Shown here in pieces: positions 37,009-44,088 of a stretch of 64,000 bases of DNA. A program made the position numbers and the translations under genes. Below the pieces are notes generated by a model. The model made no database searches. It saw only the letters and a list, made by a program, of their open reading frames with translations, and was not told the origin of the DNA. The number at the start of each line of letters is the position of its first letter. Position 1 is the stretch's first letter. The stretch comes from Oscillospiraceae bacterium (lineage in GTDB: Bacteria; Bacillota; Clostridia; Oscillospirales; Oscillospiraceae): assembly GCA_017540645.1 (NCBI GenBank), contig JAFYAQ010000004.1:62001-126000 (forward strand), written 5' to 3'.

Positions 37009-38298
37009 TTAGAAACCCCCTTTCAGTAGAATCGAAACAGAAAAGAATTTATCCCCGGCGGAAGTCGAGAGGTCCCCGTCGTATTTATTTGCCAGATGCT
37101 GCAGGATTGATAGTCCCAGCCCCCGGTCTAGGCCAGAGATACGGCGCGTCTTCACGGTTGAAAACCTGTCATAGCTGTTCTCTGACATGACGCGCAGATA
37201 AGGCGCCAGATAATCGGCACGGAGGCGGAAAACCGGGTCCGATACGCCAGCACAGGCCTCCTCCGCATTGTCCAGAAGGTTGCCGAACAGACAGATGAGA
37301 TCCGGGTCGGAGACCGCGGAGAACTCTGGCAGGGAAACGGTGAATTCCGTACGGACTCCCACGGCTTCCAGAAGCTCTTTCCGGCGGGAGAGAAAACCTG
37401 CCACCACGCGGTTGCCGCATTCCGGCAGGGAACGCGTCGTGATCAGCGCCTTTTGAAACTCCTCGGCGCGCCGGAGCAAATCGCCGGCATTTTTTTGAGA
37501 CGCCAGAAAGAGCATCTCATCCCAGCATCCCGCGATATCCGCCTCCATCGTCTCCATGCGGCGACGTTCGGAAAGGAGCGATTCGATTTGGTGCTGCAGG
37601 CTGCGCTGTTCTTCGTCGCGGCAGCGGACATCCGTCTCAAGAGCCACCATCTCCGCGGTAGAGCGTATTAGCAGGAATAAGGCAGCATCAGCTGCCAGAT
37701 ATGGAACGAAGAGAAGGAGAAGCTGTGAAACAGAGACGATGCGCTCCCCCAGCCAGAAGACGTTGAACCAGCGGAAGAGCAGTGCCAGTTGACTGATGGG
37801 GAAAAGGGAAAATAAAAACATCTGCGGCGCGCTCATTTCCCAGGGATAATTTCGGCGGAGGCGCCACACGACCAGTACCAGCAGACTGAGCAAGGCTGCG
37901 TTGGTTAAGAAATTAAACAGGTACTGAGAGAAGGTGAAATCATACTGAAGCGTCTGCTCTTGGGACATTGTTCCCGCAATGGCATAATAGACAAAGATAT
38001 CCGCAACCAGGGCGACAAGAAGAAAGCCGCAGACGACGGCAATTCGGGTATACCATCGCCCGCGATGCATCAGGCAGAAGAACAATATGATAAACGAGCC
38101 GCCGATCAGGAAGCGGACAAAAGGTGACGCTCCCGCAGACAAAAGCAACTCCGTGAGCCCGTGGTGGACGGAAAAGAAGGCCAGCTCAACGATCCAGGTC
38201 AGGACTACGGAAACCCTACGGGGGAGAAGAATGTTGAGCACTGTGACCCAGAGGCACCACTGCAGGAAATTGAAAACGACGGCAACAACGGGGATCAT
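37009..38298 (-). CDS. GHKL sensor kinase without a visible phosphoacceptor histidine
   Basis: The 429-residue protein has an AgrC-like build: six or so hydrophobic segments (to about residue 210), a coiled linker, and a C-terminal ATPase with the N-box NLLDNAEEACAG and the G-box LDRGLGLSILQHLANKYDGDL. Where AgrC-type kinases have an H-D-x-x-x-H phosphoacceptor block, this reads ADIAGCWDEMLFLASQ, with no histidine. It could therefore phosphorylate another protein in trans, and the neighbouring upstream gene has exactly the missing block. The ATG at 38298 follows GGAGG and overlaps the upstream stop (ATGA). Confidence 0.85.
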   Translation of the reverse strand: MIPVVAVVFNFLQWCLWVTVLNILLPRRVSVVLTWIVELAFFSVHHGLTELLLSAGASPFVRFLIGGSFIILFFCLMHRGRWYTRIAVVCGFLLVALVADIFVYYAIAGTMSQEQTLQYDFTFSQYLFNFLTNAALLSLLVLVVWRLRRNYPWEMSAPQMFLFSLFPISQLALLFRWFNVFWLGERIVSVSQLLLLFVPYLAADAALFLLIRSTAEMVALETDVRCRDEEQRSLQHQIESLLSERRRMETMEADIAGCWDEMLFLASQKNAGDLLRRAEEFQKALITTRSLPECGNRVVAGFLSRRKELLEAVGVRTEFTVSLPEFSAVSDPDLICLFGNLLDNAEEACAGVSDPVFRLRADYLAPYLRVMSENSYDRFSTVKTRRISGLDRGLGLSILQHLANKYDGDLSTSAGDKFFSVSILLKGGF

Positions 38299-38759
38299 AT
38301 TTCGCCTCCATCTCCCGAACACGCAGTCTGAGCGGCATAGCTCTCCGGCAACTCAAAAGAGCGGCGCAGCTCTTCAATATATCGCCGGGCCTCGTCAGTC
38401 CTCTCTTCCTCCGCCAGGATCTTAACGGTATACAGGTGGTTGGAAAGGTCGTGGCGGAGAGTGCTCATCCGGGCGTAGTGTTCTGCCAGAGATCGACAGT
38501 ATTCTTCCTGCTGCCGGATCTGCCGAAGCAGAGACTCCTTTTCGGCCTGCAGCGCCGCTGTTTTCCGAAGGGACCGGGTGGCAACGGCAAGAAGGCTATC
38601 TGCGGCGACGCACATAATTAGAAGCAAGACAGTTACGAGCGTTCCTCCCGAATTGGGCGAATCACTGGCCCCGTAAAACCGTGGGAACAACAGAAACAGT
38701 TGGCTAATGGGAAATACAAGAAAAATAAGGGGGAACAGCGGTCTTGATCTTTTCTCCAT
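38295..38759 (-). CDS. Short kinase-like protein with phosphoacceptor block and no ATPase domain
   Basis: This 154-residue protein has two membrane segments (about residues 8-28 and 40-63), a coiled linker and the block RHDLSNHLYTVKILAEE, in which the first histidine (His103) matches the phosphoacceptor of AgrC-type kinases. It then stops after about 45 residues, with no GHKL ATPase. Its hydrophobic part and linker resemble the matching part of the next protein, so the two arose by duplication. ATG 38759 is nine bases after AGGAG; an ATG at 38765 is also in frame. It is the first gene of a three-gene operon. Confidence 0.78.
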   Translation of the reverse strand: MEKRSRPLFPLIFLVFPISQLFLLFPRFYGASDSPNSGGTLVTVLLLIMCVAADSLLAVATRSLRKTAALQAEKESLLRQIRQQEEYCRSLAEHYARMSTLRHDLSNHLYTVKILAEEERTDEARRYIEELRRSFELPESYAAQTACSGDGGEI

Positions 38760-38802
38760 AAGCATAGTCTCCTAAGTGCGTACAATATAAGCATGCTTTT
38801 TT

Positions 38803-38830
38803 ATTATAGCATAGTAATAAGGCATGTCAA
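38803..38830 (-). promoter_or_regulatory. Promoter of the kinase/regulator operon
   Basis: On the minus strand, consensus TTGACA (38825-38830) and TATAAT (38803-38808) are separated by 16 bases. The first gene starts about 40 bases downstream. Confidence 0.75.
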
Positions 38831-38899
38831 TTAGAGAGGCAGCGTAAGAAAGTACAAACTATTATATCAAAGTCTAGATCTTCAAGAAACGAAGAAGGC

Positions 38900-38935
38900 G
38901 TGCGGATTCGACACAAAAACATGCAGATTTGACAT
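38900..38935. promoter_or_regulatory. Pair of 15-bp direct repeats, 21 bp apart: candidate LytTR operator
   Basis: GTGCGGATTCGACAC (38900-38914) and ATGCAGATTTGACAT (38921-38935) match at 11 of 15 positions, all differences being transitions. Centres are exactly 21 bp (two helical turns) apart, the spacing used by LytTR regulators. A LytTR regulator gene is close by. Confidence 0.45.
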
Positions 38936-39195
38936 GTCCGGAACACACAAGAAAGAAAAAATGGTAAGCTTTTTTTGCAAAAAAGAGCGTCATCGAGAGG
39001 GCGTATACAGCAAATCGTCTACTATCTTGTTCCTTGTCTGCCGTCCGCACAGCAAGTTTCTGACATGTTGATGGAAGGAGCATATCAGGGAAGAATGGAA
39101 GATGAACTGCCTCTACAGTCTAACCCACCGGAGAAAAATGACGGAGACAAAGCGGGATCCACCATAAAACAGTTCGATTAACAAGGATGATAAAA

Positions 39196-40077
39196 ATGAA
39201 GAAATATCTGCCAATACTATGCCTGATAATCCTAATAGGGCTTCTTTGTGCCTGCGGAAACCAGCCGGAGAAAGCTGCCGCCTTTAAAAAAGATAATGAG
39301 AACGAGGAAATCGTTTCTTCCGGCTCCTGTGGTGATAATGCTGTCTGGGAGCTGAGCAAGGACGGTACTGTAACGATCTCTGGTTCTGGAGAAATGTGGG
39401 ATTATGATGCCCATGAAGAATCAAACCGTTCACCATGGTCCTGGGATGATTCCATCAAAAAAGTGGTTGTGAAAGAAGGAATACAAAGTATCGGGGTGGA
39501 TGCATTCTTTGGTTGTTCCGAATTGAAGACAGTTTCCTTGCCAAAGAGTCTTTTGCGGGTGAGCGGTGGTGCATTTGCAGGGTGTTTTTCGCTCGGTGAC
39601 GTTACGATTCCTCAAAATGTTGAGGTTATAGAGACTGGAGTTTTTTTGGATTGTATTTCCATGGAGAATATTTATGTGGAAGATGGCAACCAAGCATTTG
39701 TGTCAGACAATGGAGTCTTATACGATCATGATTTTGAAACCTTGCTTGTTTGTCCAGCGGGAAAAACAGGTTCCTTTAATATACCGGATGGAATAACATC
39801 AATTGAATTCCACGCTTTTTATGGAAGCTTATTAAACGAAATAACAATCCCAGAAAGCATCACTTGCCTGGGAGAATTTGCATTTTGCAAATGTGACGGG
39901 TTGACCACGATTACGATCCCAAGCAGTGTTACAAAAATTGAATATGGTGTATTTATCTGGTGTGATAGTTTGGCCAATGTTTATTTTCTGGGTTCGGAAG
40001 AACAGTGGAACAATATTGCAATCGATTCCAGAAATGATAGACTTGAGCAAGCGGATATATATTACGATATGGACTAG
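39196..40077 (+). CDS. Lipoprotein with BspA-type leucine-rich repeats
   Basis: A signal sequence ends in the lipobox LCAC, so the protein is exported and anchored by Cys19 or so. After a short polar spacer the rest is built from BspA-type (LRR_5) repeats of the form IxSIGxxAFxGCxxLxxVxIPxxV (for example AFFGCSELKTVSLPKSL, AFAGCFSLGDVTIPQNV, AFCKCDGLTTITIPSSV). Such proteins are common on the surface of gut Firmicutes and bind host or bacterial partners. The gene is AT-richer than the housekeeping part of the window. ATG 39196 follows AAGG at nine bases. Confidence 0.87.
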   Translation: MKKYLPILCLIILIGLLCACGNQPEKAAAFKKDNENEEIVSSGSCGDNAVWELSKDGTVTISGSGEMWDYDAHEESNRSPWSWDDSIKKVVVKEGIQSIGVDAFFGCSELKTVSLPKSLLRVSGGAFAGCFSLGDVTIPQNVEVIETGVFLDCISMENIYVEDGNQAFVSDNGVLYDHDFETLLVCPAGKTGSFNIPDGITSIEFHAFYGSLLNEITIPESITCLGEFAFCKCDGLTTITIPSSVTKIEYGVFIWCDSLANVYFLGSEEQWNNIAIDSRNDRLEQADIYYDMD

Positions 40078-40221
40078 GCACCTACGGAAGAATAGAATGA
40101 AGAAGAGACCGTTGATTCTGGAGAAGATAGAACTAAAGCAGAAGCAACGGCTTTCATGAACGACTGACTGGGATCATAGTAGAAACTATTATTTAAAATA
40201 AAAGTAAAGGGGAATACACTG

Positions 40222-40965
40222 ATGAAAAAGAGAGATACACCCTATAGGATACTAGTTGAGATTGTATGTATCTGTATCTGCCTGTTTTTTGGCCTCTGCT
40301 TCGCAGGGTGCACAACAATTGACGGCGGCGGAGGAGGACTGATTCCTAGAAACAAGCAATCCCGATATGAGGTACCGGACGAAAGGATCAGAATCGAATT
40401 GGAAGATAATATGGAGGCCGCTTACCCGAACTGCAATGAGTATTCTTTCTACTCCGTCCATACACCGGACAAAAAATTACACACAGACTCCGTCAATCTT
40501 TTTGTCACGGTCGATTATGATTTTGGAGCCTACACGTTCAGCACTCAAATGACGTTTCAGTACAATAAATCCAGCGATTTGTGGGAACGGATATCCGGAG
40601 GAAAGTGGGAAAATACCCGGATAGAATGGAAAGAGAATTTGTTTATGCGAGTCTGGGAGGGAGTAATCCCGGACTGGTCGTATGATGGAGCAACGTATAC
40701 CGTTAACGTCAGAAGCACGAACCTAGCCGAGCGATATATGGAGGCGTGGGTGGACTTTGAATACCACACTATGGGATTTGTTAATAGTTTTACCCCGGAA
40801 GAAGTCCTTGAAAGTATCCCATACTACGGGGAGCTCGATTTTGAAGAGCAAATGGATGGAGAAATGGTATGGCGATATATCCCTTCTCGCATTTATTCAA
40901 TCTGGTTGACCCCAAAGGACGGTATCACGATTACAGATTGGGGTTATCCCGAACCCTTGCGCTGA
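40222..40965 (+). CDS. Putative lipoprotein of unknown function
   Basis: A 247-residue protein with a signal peptide (about residues 10-28) ending in the lipobox CFAGC. The mature part begins with Thr-Thr and a run of glycines and contains many aromatic and acidic residues, probably a beta-rich fold. I do not recognise a family. It follows the BspA-type lipoprotein in the same orientation with a 140-base gap and precedes a secreted peptidase, so it belongs to a cluster of exported proteins of lower GC content. AAAGGGG precedes the ATG. Confidence 0.7.
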   Translation: MKKRDTPYRILVEIVCICICLFFGLCFAGCTTIDGGGGGLIPRNKQSRYEVPDERIRIELEDNMEAAYPNCNEYSFYSVHTPDKKLHTDSVNLFVTVDYDFGAYTFSTQMTFQYNKSSDLWERISGGKWENTRIEWKENLFMRVWEGVIPDWSYDGATYTVNVRSTNLAERYMEAWVDFEYHTMGFVNSFTPEEVLESIPYYGELDFEEQMDGEMVWRYIPSRIYSIWLTPKDGITITDWGYPEPLR

Positions 40966-41032
40966 CTCTGAATACGCAATCCCGATTTAGTAGTTAATTC
41001 GTTGAAAAATAAGGCAATAGAGGTGACTAAAC

Positions 41033-42430
41033 ATGAAGTTCAAAAAAGTTATCAATGCTCTTTTGGCACTTGTTTTATGCTTCTCCCTGCTGCCAGGGAT
41101 TCCCGTCGAAGCCGCAGGAGCAAGTACCGCAAAAGTTTATAAATGGAAACAGACAGACAGTCGCTGGAACACAATCTACCCTGCAAAATGGAGCAAAGGA
41201 TGCGCTGTGACTGCGATAGCGATTCAAATCGCCCGCACAGATCTTGTCCGCGTAGACGTATCTTCCGCCTCGTTCAATAAGAAAAATGGGGAAGGTTTTA
41301 ACCCCGGTTCTTTTGCCAAAGCCATGAAACTCGGGGACAACTTGGCCGTCAACTGGGACGTAAGCAAAACGGTATCAGGGTTTAAGGTCGCAACGGATTC
41401 ACATTTTCGCAAGGCTTCCGACAGCAAATGGAATTATTACCCCGCGGATAGCAAACAGGCTATCGTTGACGCAATGGCGTACTTTTTGGAAAAGGGGTAT
41501 TATCCTATTATCGAAGGCCCCGGTAGCCGCTGGGGAAGCGATAAAAAAAGCGTTCATTACGTTGCGGTGATTAAAACGACGGATGACGACGTAAGAGTAG
41601 TTGACCCGGCGGACGGAAAGGAAAAGAGCCTTTTTTCCATCTCTCTTAACGGAAATAAGTGGTCCCCTGCCAATATTGACAAATGTGGAAAACCGAAGGG
41701 GTACGGTTGTTGCCGCCTCTACAAAGTGGACGAATCCAAACTCCTTGAAACTGATGATGCCGCAACAGCGGACGGATCCAATTCCACTTCGGACAACGTT
41801 TCTGAATTAGATGCTTCCGCCTATCTGAAACGCTGTGAGTCGATACCGACGTATTGCATTTTGAAAGCAAATCTGAGCAAAAGTGAATATATAAAATCAC
41901 TGCCCTGCTCCCAGGAAACAAACAAGAACTCGGAAACGATTCGGCAAATGGAGAAAGACGAGTCTTTCACCGCCGTTGCACTGATAAAAAATACGGCGGG
42001 CAACTATTGGTATGCGGTGGATTTAGGCAACGGCAAAACAGGCTATATGTATGCTGGCGCGACGTTATTTGTAAAACCCATCGAAGAAGACCCGACGTTT
42101 AATGACGCCGTTTTTTCCAAGACCACCTATGGGAAAAGCCTTAGCATGAAGGGACATATCACATCCCAATACACGCTAATAACAGAGGTCTCAACTGTAT
42201 TAACGGACTCTGACGGGAAAAAACAAGAAGTATCAACCTCTACAAAAACCAAGGATTTTGTCATATATAAGAGCAAGATCGATTCCGGTCTAAAGTTCGG
42301 TAAGCTGAGCAAAGGTGATGCAACTATTACTTTTTCTGTTGAACTGACTGTTTATTATAGCAACGATGGGAAAACAATTTCTTCAAGCAGTTATACCAAG
42401 ACCCATTCCTGGGACTTTAATGTCGTTTGA
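41033..42430 (+). CDS. Secreted C39-like cysteine peptidase with C-terminal SH3-like and beta-rich domains
   Basis: The 465-residue protein has a signal peptide (residues 1-28, cleavage near VEAAGA) and no lipobox. A papain-like C39_2 domain follows: YKWKQTDSRWNTIYP with SKGCAVTAIA gives the catalytic Cys57, SVHYVAVI the histidine and VVDPADG the aspartate. About residues 255-335 resemble a bacterial SH3-type wall-binding unit (YLKRCESIPTYCILKANLSKS to GKTGYMYAG). The last 110 residues are a beta-rich segment. It probably cuts a peptide outside the cell or in the wall; the substrate is unknown. Confidence 0.78.
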   Translation: MKFKKVINALLALVLCFSLLPGIPVEAAGASTAKVYKWKQTDSRWNTIYPAKWSKGCAVTAIAIQIARTDLVRVDVSSASFNKKNGEGFNPGSFAKAMKLGDNLAVNWDVSKTVSGFKVATDSHFRKASDSKWNYYPADSKQAIVDAMAYFLEKGYYPIIEGPGSRWGSDKKSVHYVAVIKTTDDDVRVVDPADGKEKSLFSISLNGNKWSPANIDKCGKPKGYGCCRLYKVDESKLLETDDAATADGSNSTSDNVSELDASAYLKRCESIPTYCILKANLSKSEYIKSLPCSQETNKNSETIRQMEKDESFTAVALIKNTAGNYWYAVDLGNGKTGYMYAGATLFVKPIEEDPTFNDAVFSKTTYGKSLSMKGHITSQYTLITEVSTVLTDSDGKKQEVSTSTKTKDFVIYKSKIDSGLKFGKLSKGDATITFSVELTVYYSNDGKTISSSSYTKTHSWDFNVV

Positions 42431-42482
42431 TTTTACATAAAAAATAATAAAGCCGATTTATACTTTTGAAAGGAGCTTTTCA

Positions 42483-42695
42483 ATGAAGAAGAACATGCGG
42501 ATTTCAGCGGTTATATTGCTGATAGTTCTCCTTGTTTCACTTTTTGTTGGCTGTGGAAAGTCATATGAATGCAGTGAATGCGGCAAGACGTTCCAAGGAA
42601 AGGCATACAAGGGATGGTCACCGGACGATGTTCTGTGCGAGGATTGCGCGACTGAATTCTGGTGGCCTCTCCCGATTGATCAGTTTGAAAAATAA
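42483..42695 (+). CDS. Small zinc-ribbon lipoprotein
   Basis: A 70-residue protein with a signal peptide and a lipobox (FVGCGK, Cys24). The mature part has two cysteine pairs, CSEC and CEDC, spaced like a zinc ribbon, and a short tail (FWWPLPIDQFEK). AAGGAGC precedes the ATG. It lies between the secreted peptidase and the frameshifted lipoprotein. A metal-binding surface protein is an inference from the cysteines; no family is recognised. Confidence 0.7.
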   Translation: MKKNMRISAVILLIVLLVSLFVGCGKSYECSECGKTFQGKAYKGWSPDDVLCEDCATEFWWPLPIDQFEK

Positions 42696-42779
42696 GACCG
42701 TTTGTAAGAACCGATACAATAACAAGAGACAATAATCTATTAATTCAGAGTAAAACTATTCATTTTGGAGACTTAAAAA

Positions 42780-43312
42780 ATGAAGAAAGTAGCACAAACC
42801 TTGAGTATCATCTCTGTTATTGCTTTATGTGCATTTCTGACATCAAGTTGTGGGCCGAGCAGATCGAGTACTTCCGGTGATGTAAAAGAGCCTTATTCTA
42901 ATTCTTCTGGCGAGCAGAAATCTTCTTCTGAAACAAAAGATGGGTCAGAGGAAACAACTATTGAAGAGAAGGTTGTTTTTAATCAGGATGGAGTCAAGAT
43001 ATTGAAATCGTTATTAAAGACGTCATTGATAGTGAGGATGGGCCGCAAGTTGTAGTTTATATTTACAATTCAGGCAATCGCAATGTCCAAGTACATGCAC
43101 AAAATGCTTTAATAAACGGGTATAAGATTCGTCCTCATTTCGCACGTGACGTGATGGGAGGTAAGCATATGGTCGATACCGTTCTGTTTTTGCGTAGTGA
43201 CTTAGAGGCAAAATATATTGACAAAATAGATGTTATTGAACTCTCTTTCAAAATTCTTGATCTGGATTATGAAACCATTGCTGAAACAAATCTAGTTTCC
43301 ATTAAGAATTGA
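42780..43312 (+). pseudogene. Lipoprotein gene with a frameshift
   Basis: The gene starts with a signal peptide and lipobox (TSSCGP, Cys24), a Ser-rich spacer, then VVFNQDGVKI. Near base 43001 the frame breaks: the original frame gives an unnatural tail and ends at 43055. In the frame one base back the protein goes on with IVIKDVIDSEDGPQVVVYIYN, then a beta-rich segment (VHAQNALINGYKI, IDVIELSFKILD), and stops at 43312. No slippery heptamer or pause structure is seen, so a single-base deletion (or a base-call error) is the simplest explanation. The intact protein would be near 177 residues. Confidence 0.75.
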
Positions 43313-43577
43313 TAAGACCAACAGAAAAGAATAAATGACAAACCCTGCCTGTCTTTATATGTTTTTCATGTTCAGTAAAACTGGGTAAAGAAATACTTGG
43401 GTGACAATGAAATAGTTTTTGGTCCCAGCAGCATACATATCAGCTAGTAAACGCACATTTGCCCTTCTTATATGGACAAATATGCATTGCAGCTGACTGC
43501 AGCTTTTTCGTTGGCAATGTCTCCGACTTTGTCGAAGATTTGAGTAAGCCGCCCTTTACGGGTGGCTGCCTGCGTTT
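43313..43577. other. AT-rich intergenic stretch with no gene seen
   Basis: Between the frameshifted lipoprotein and the tRNA-linked repeats no coding region could be supported. A short AGCTG-ACTG-CAGCT hairpin followed by TTTT (about 43491-43508) could be a weak terminator. Confidence 0.55.
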
Positions 43578-43730
43578 TGGTACGCCCGAGGGGACTCGAC
43601 CTGCGCTGCGGCGCAGGCCGCCTCGGGTTGCAAGGCGCCCCCGGCGCCTTGCCAAGTGCCCTCGGGTTCGAGTCCCCAACGATGGAATTCCAAATCAAAA
43701 AGCCAGTCCAAGAGGGCTGGCTTTCTGATT
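43578..43730 (-). repeat. Tandem tRNA-3'-end-linked repeat, copy 1 (153 bp)
   Basis: The unit begins (plus strand) with 22 bases identical to the 3' end of the tRNA-Leu gene (CCA end to T-loop), then a 7-bp hairpin (CCTGCGC/GCGCAGG), an 8-bp hairpin (AAGGCGCC/GGCGCCTT), a segment TCGAGTCCCC complementary to GGGGACTCGA at its start, and a terminator-like hairpin (about 43697-43726). The whole may fold into a branched structure. Copy 2 follows at 153 bp with about a dozen differences. Confidence 0.85.
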
Positions 43731-43884
43731 TGGTACGCCCGAGGGGACTCGACCTGCGCAGCGGCGCAGGCCACCTCGGGTTACAAGGCGCCCCCGGCGC
43801 CTTGCCAAGAGCCCTCGGGTTCGAGCCCCCAACGATGGAAATTCCAAATAAAAAAGCCAGTCCAGGAGGACTGGCTTTTTAATT
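43731..43884 (-). repeat. Tandem tRNA-3'-end-linked repeat, copy 2 (154 bp)
   Basis: It starts with the same 22-base tRNA 3' end (43731-43752) and has the same two hairpins, TCGAG-C-CCCC segment and closing hairpin. The real tRNA 3' end starts at 43885, exactly one unit later, so the three tRNA ends are evenly spaced. Confidence 0.85.
43851..43880 (-). terminator. Terminator of the tRNA-Leu gene
   Basis: AAAAAGCCAGTCC pairs with GGACTGGCTTTTT around AGGA; on the minus strand it lies five bases after the CCA end of the tRNA and ends in a T-run. It forms the last part of repeat copy 2. Confidence 0.85.
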
Positions 43885-43967
43885 TGGTACGCCCGAGGGG
43901 ACTCGAACCCCTACCCTCGCGGAATGGAACCTAAATCCATCGTGTATACCAATTTCACCACGGGCGC
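43885..43967 (-). tRNA. tRNA-Leu (anticodon TAG)
   Basis: The minus strand gives a 7-bp acceptor stem (GCGCCCG/CGGGCGT), a D-arm with GGTGAAATTGGTATACAC, an anticodon stem ATGGA/TCCAT with the loop TTTAGGT (anticodon TAG), an extended variable arm typical of class II tRNA, a T-arm with GGTTCGAGTCC and an encoded ACCA end (discriminator A). The anticodon and long variable arm identify leucine. A promoter (TTGACA-17-TAGTAT) lies upstream and a terminator follows directly. Confidence 0.96.
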
Positions 43968-43984
43968 GTTTTTATGGCTTTGAA

Positions 43985-44013
43985 ATACTATCATATTCCG
44001 TCCGGACTGTCAA
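43985..44013 (-). promoter_or_regulatory. Promoter of the tRNA-Leu gene
   Basis: On the minus strand TTGACA (44008-44013), 17 bases, TAGTAT (43985-43990), with the tRNA 5' end 18 bases downstream of the -10 element. Confidence 0.75.
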
Positions 44014-44025
44014 TCTCGCCGGGTC

Positions 44026-44055
44026 TTGACAATTTCCCGCGGGGATGTATAGAAT
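44026..44055 (+). promoter_or_regulatory. Promoter of the DUF554 gene
   Basis: TTGACA (44026-44031) with TAGAAT (44050-44055) at 18 bases, or TATAGA (44048-44053) at 16 bases. It is divergent from, and 12 bases away from, the tRNA-Leu promoter. Confidence 0.65.
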
Positions 44056-44088
44056 GGGAAAAATTTCTTGCGGAAGGGAAAGAGGTCT

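Larger units (their letters stand above)
38766..39195. other. AT-rich intergenic region with regulator-binding repeats
   Basis: This 430-base gap between divergent units contains the kinase-operon promoter and a pair of direct repeats. No convincing protein is seen: a possible short peptide from ATG 39095 (about 28 residues, no clear Shine-Dalgarno) and a TTG-started frame at 38975 have no recognisable features. No plus-strand promoter could be fixed with confidence. Confidence 0.6.

Noticed and set aside
38975-39181. Small protein or signal peptide gene upstream of the BspA-type lipoprotein
   Set aside because: The TTG/ATG candidates have no clear Shine-Dalgarno, no hydrophobic leader and no recognisable pattern.
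36298-39195. Complete agr-type quorum sensing locus
   Set aside because: A LytTR regulator and kinase proteins are present, but no AgrB-like peptidase or AgrD-like precursor peptide could be found nearby.
42780-43055. Complete 91-residue lipoprotein
   Set aside because: Its last 18 residues are unlike a protein end, and good coding sequence continues in another frame to 43312.
43578-43884. CRISPR array
   Set aside because: Only two whole units, 153-154 bp long and almost identical throughout, without short repeats, unique spacers or cas genes.
43440-43934. Several overlapping open frames in the tandem repeats that could encode short Arg/Gly/Pro-rich proteins
   Set aside because: They fall on both strands and in several frames over the hairpins and tRNA copies, lack Shine-Dalgarno sites and share no known domain; the repeat explains them.
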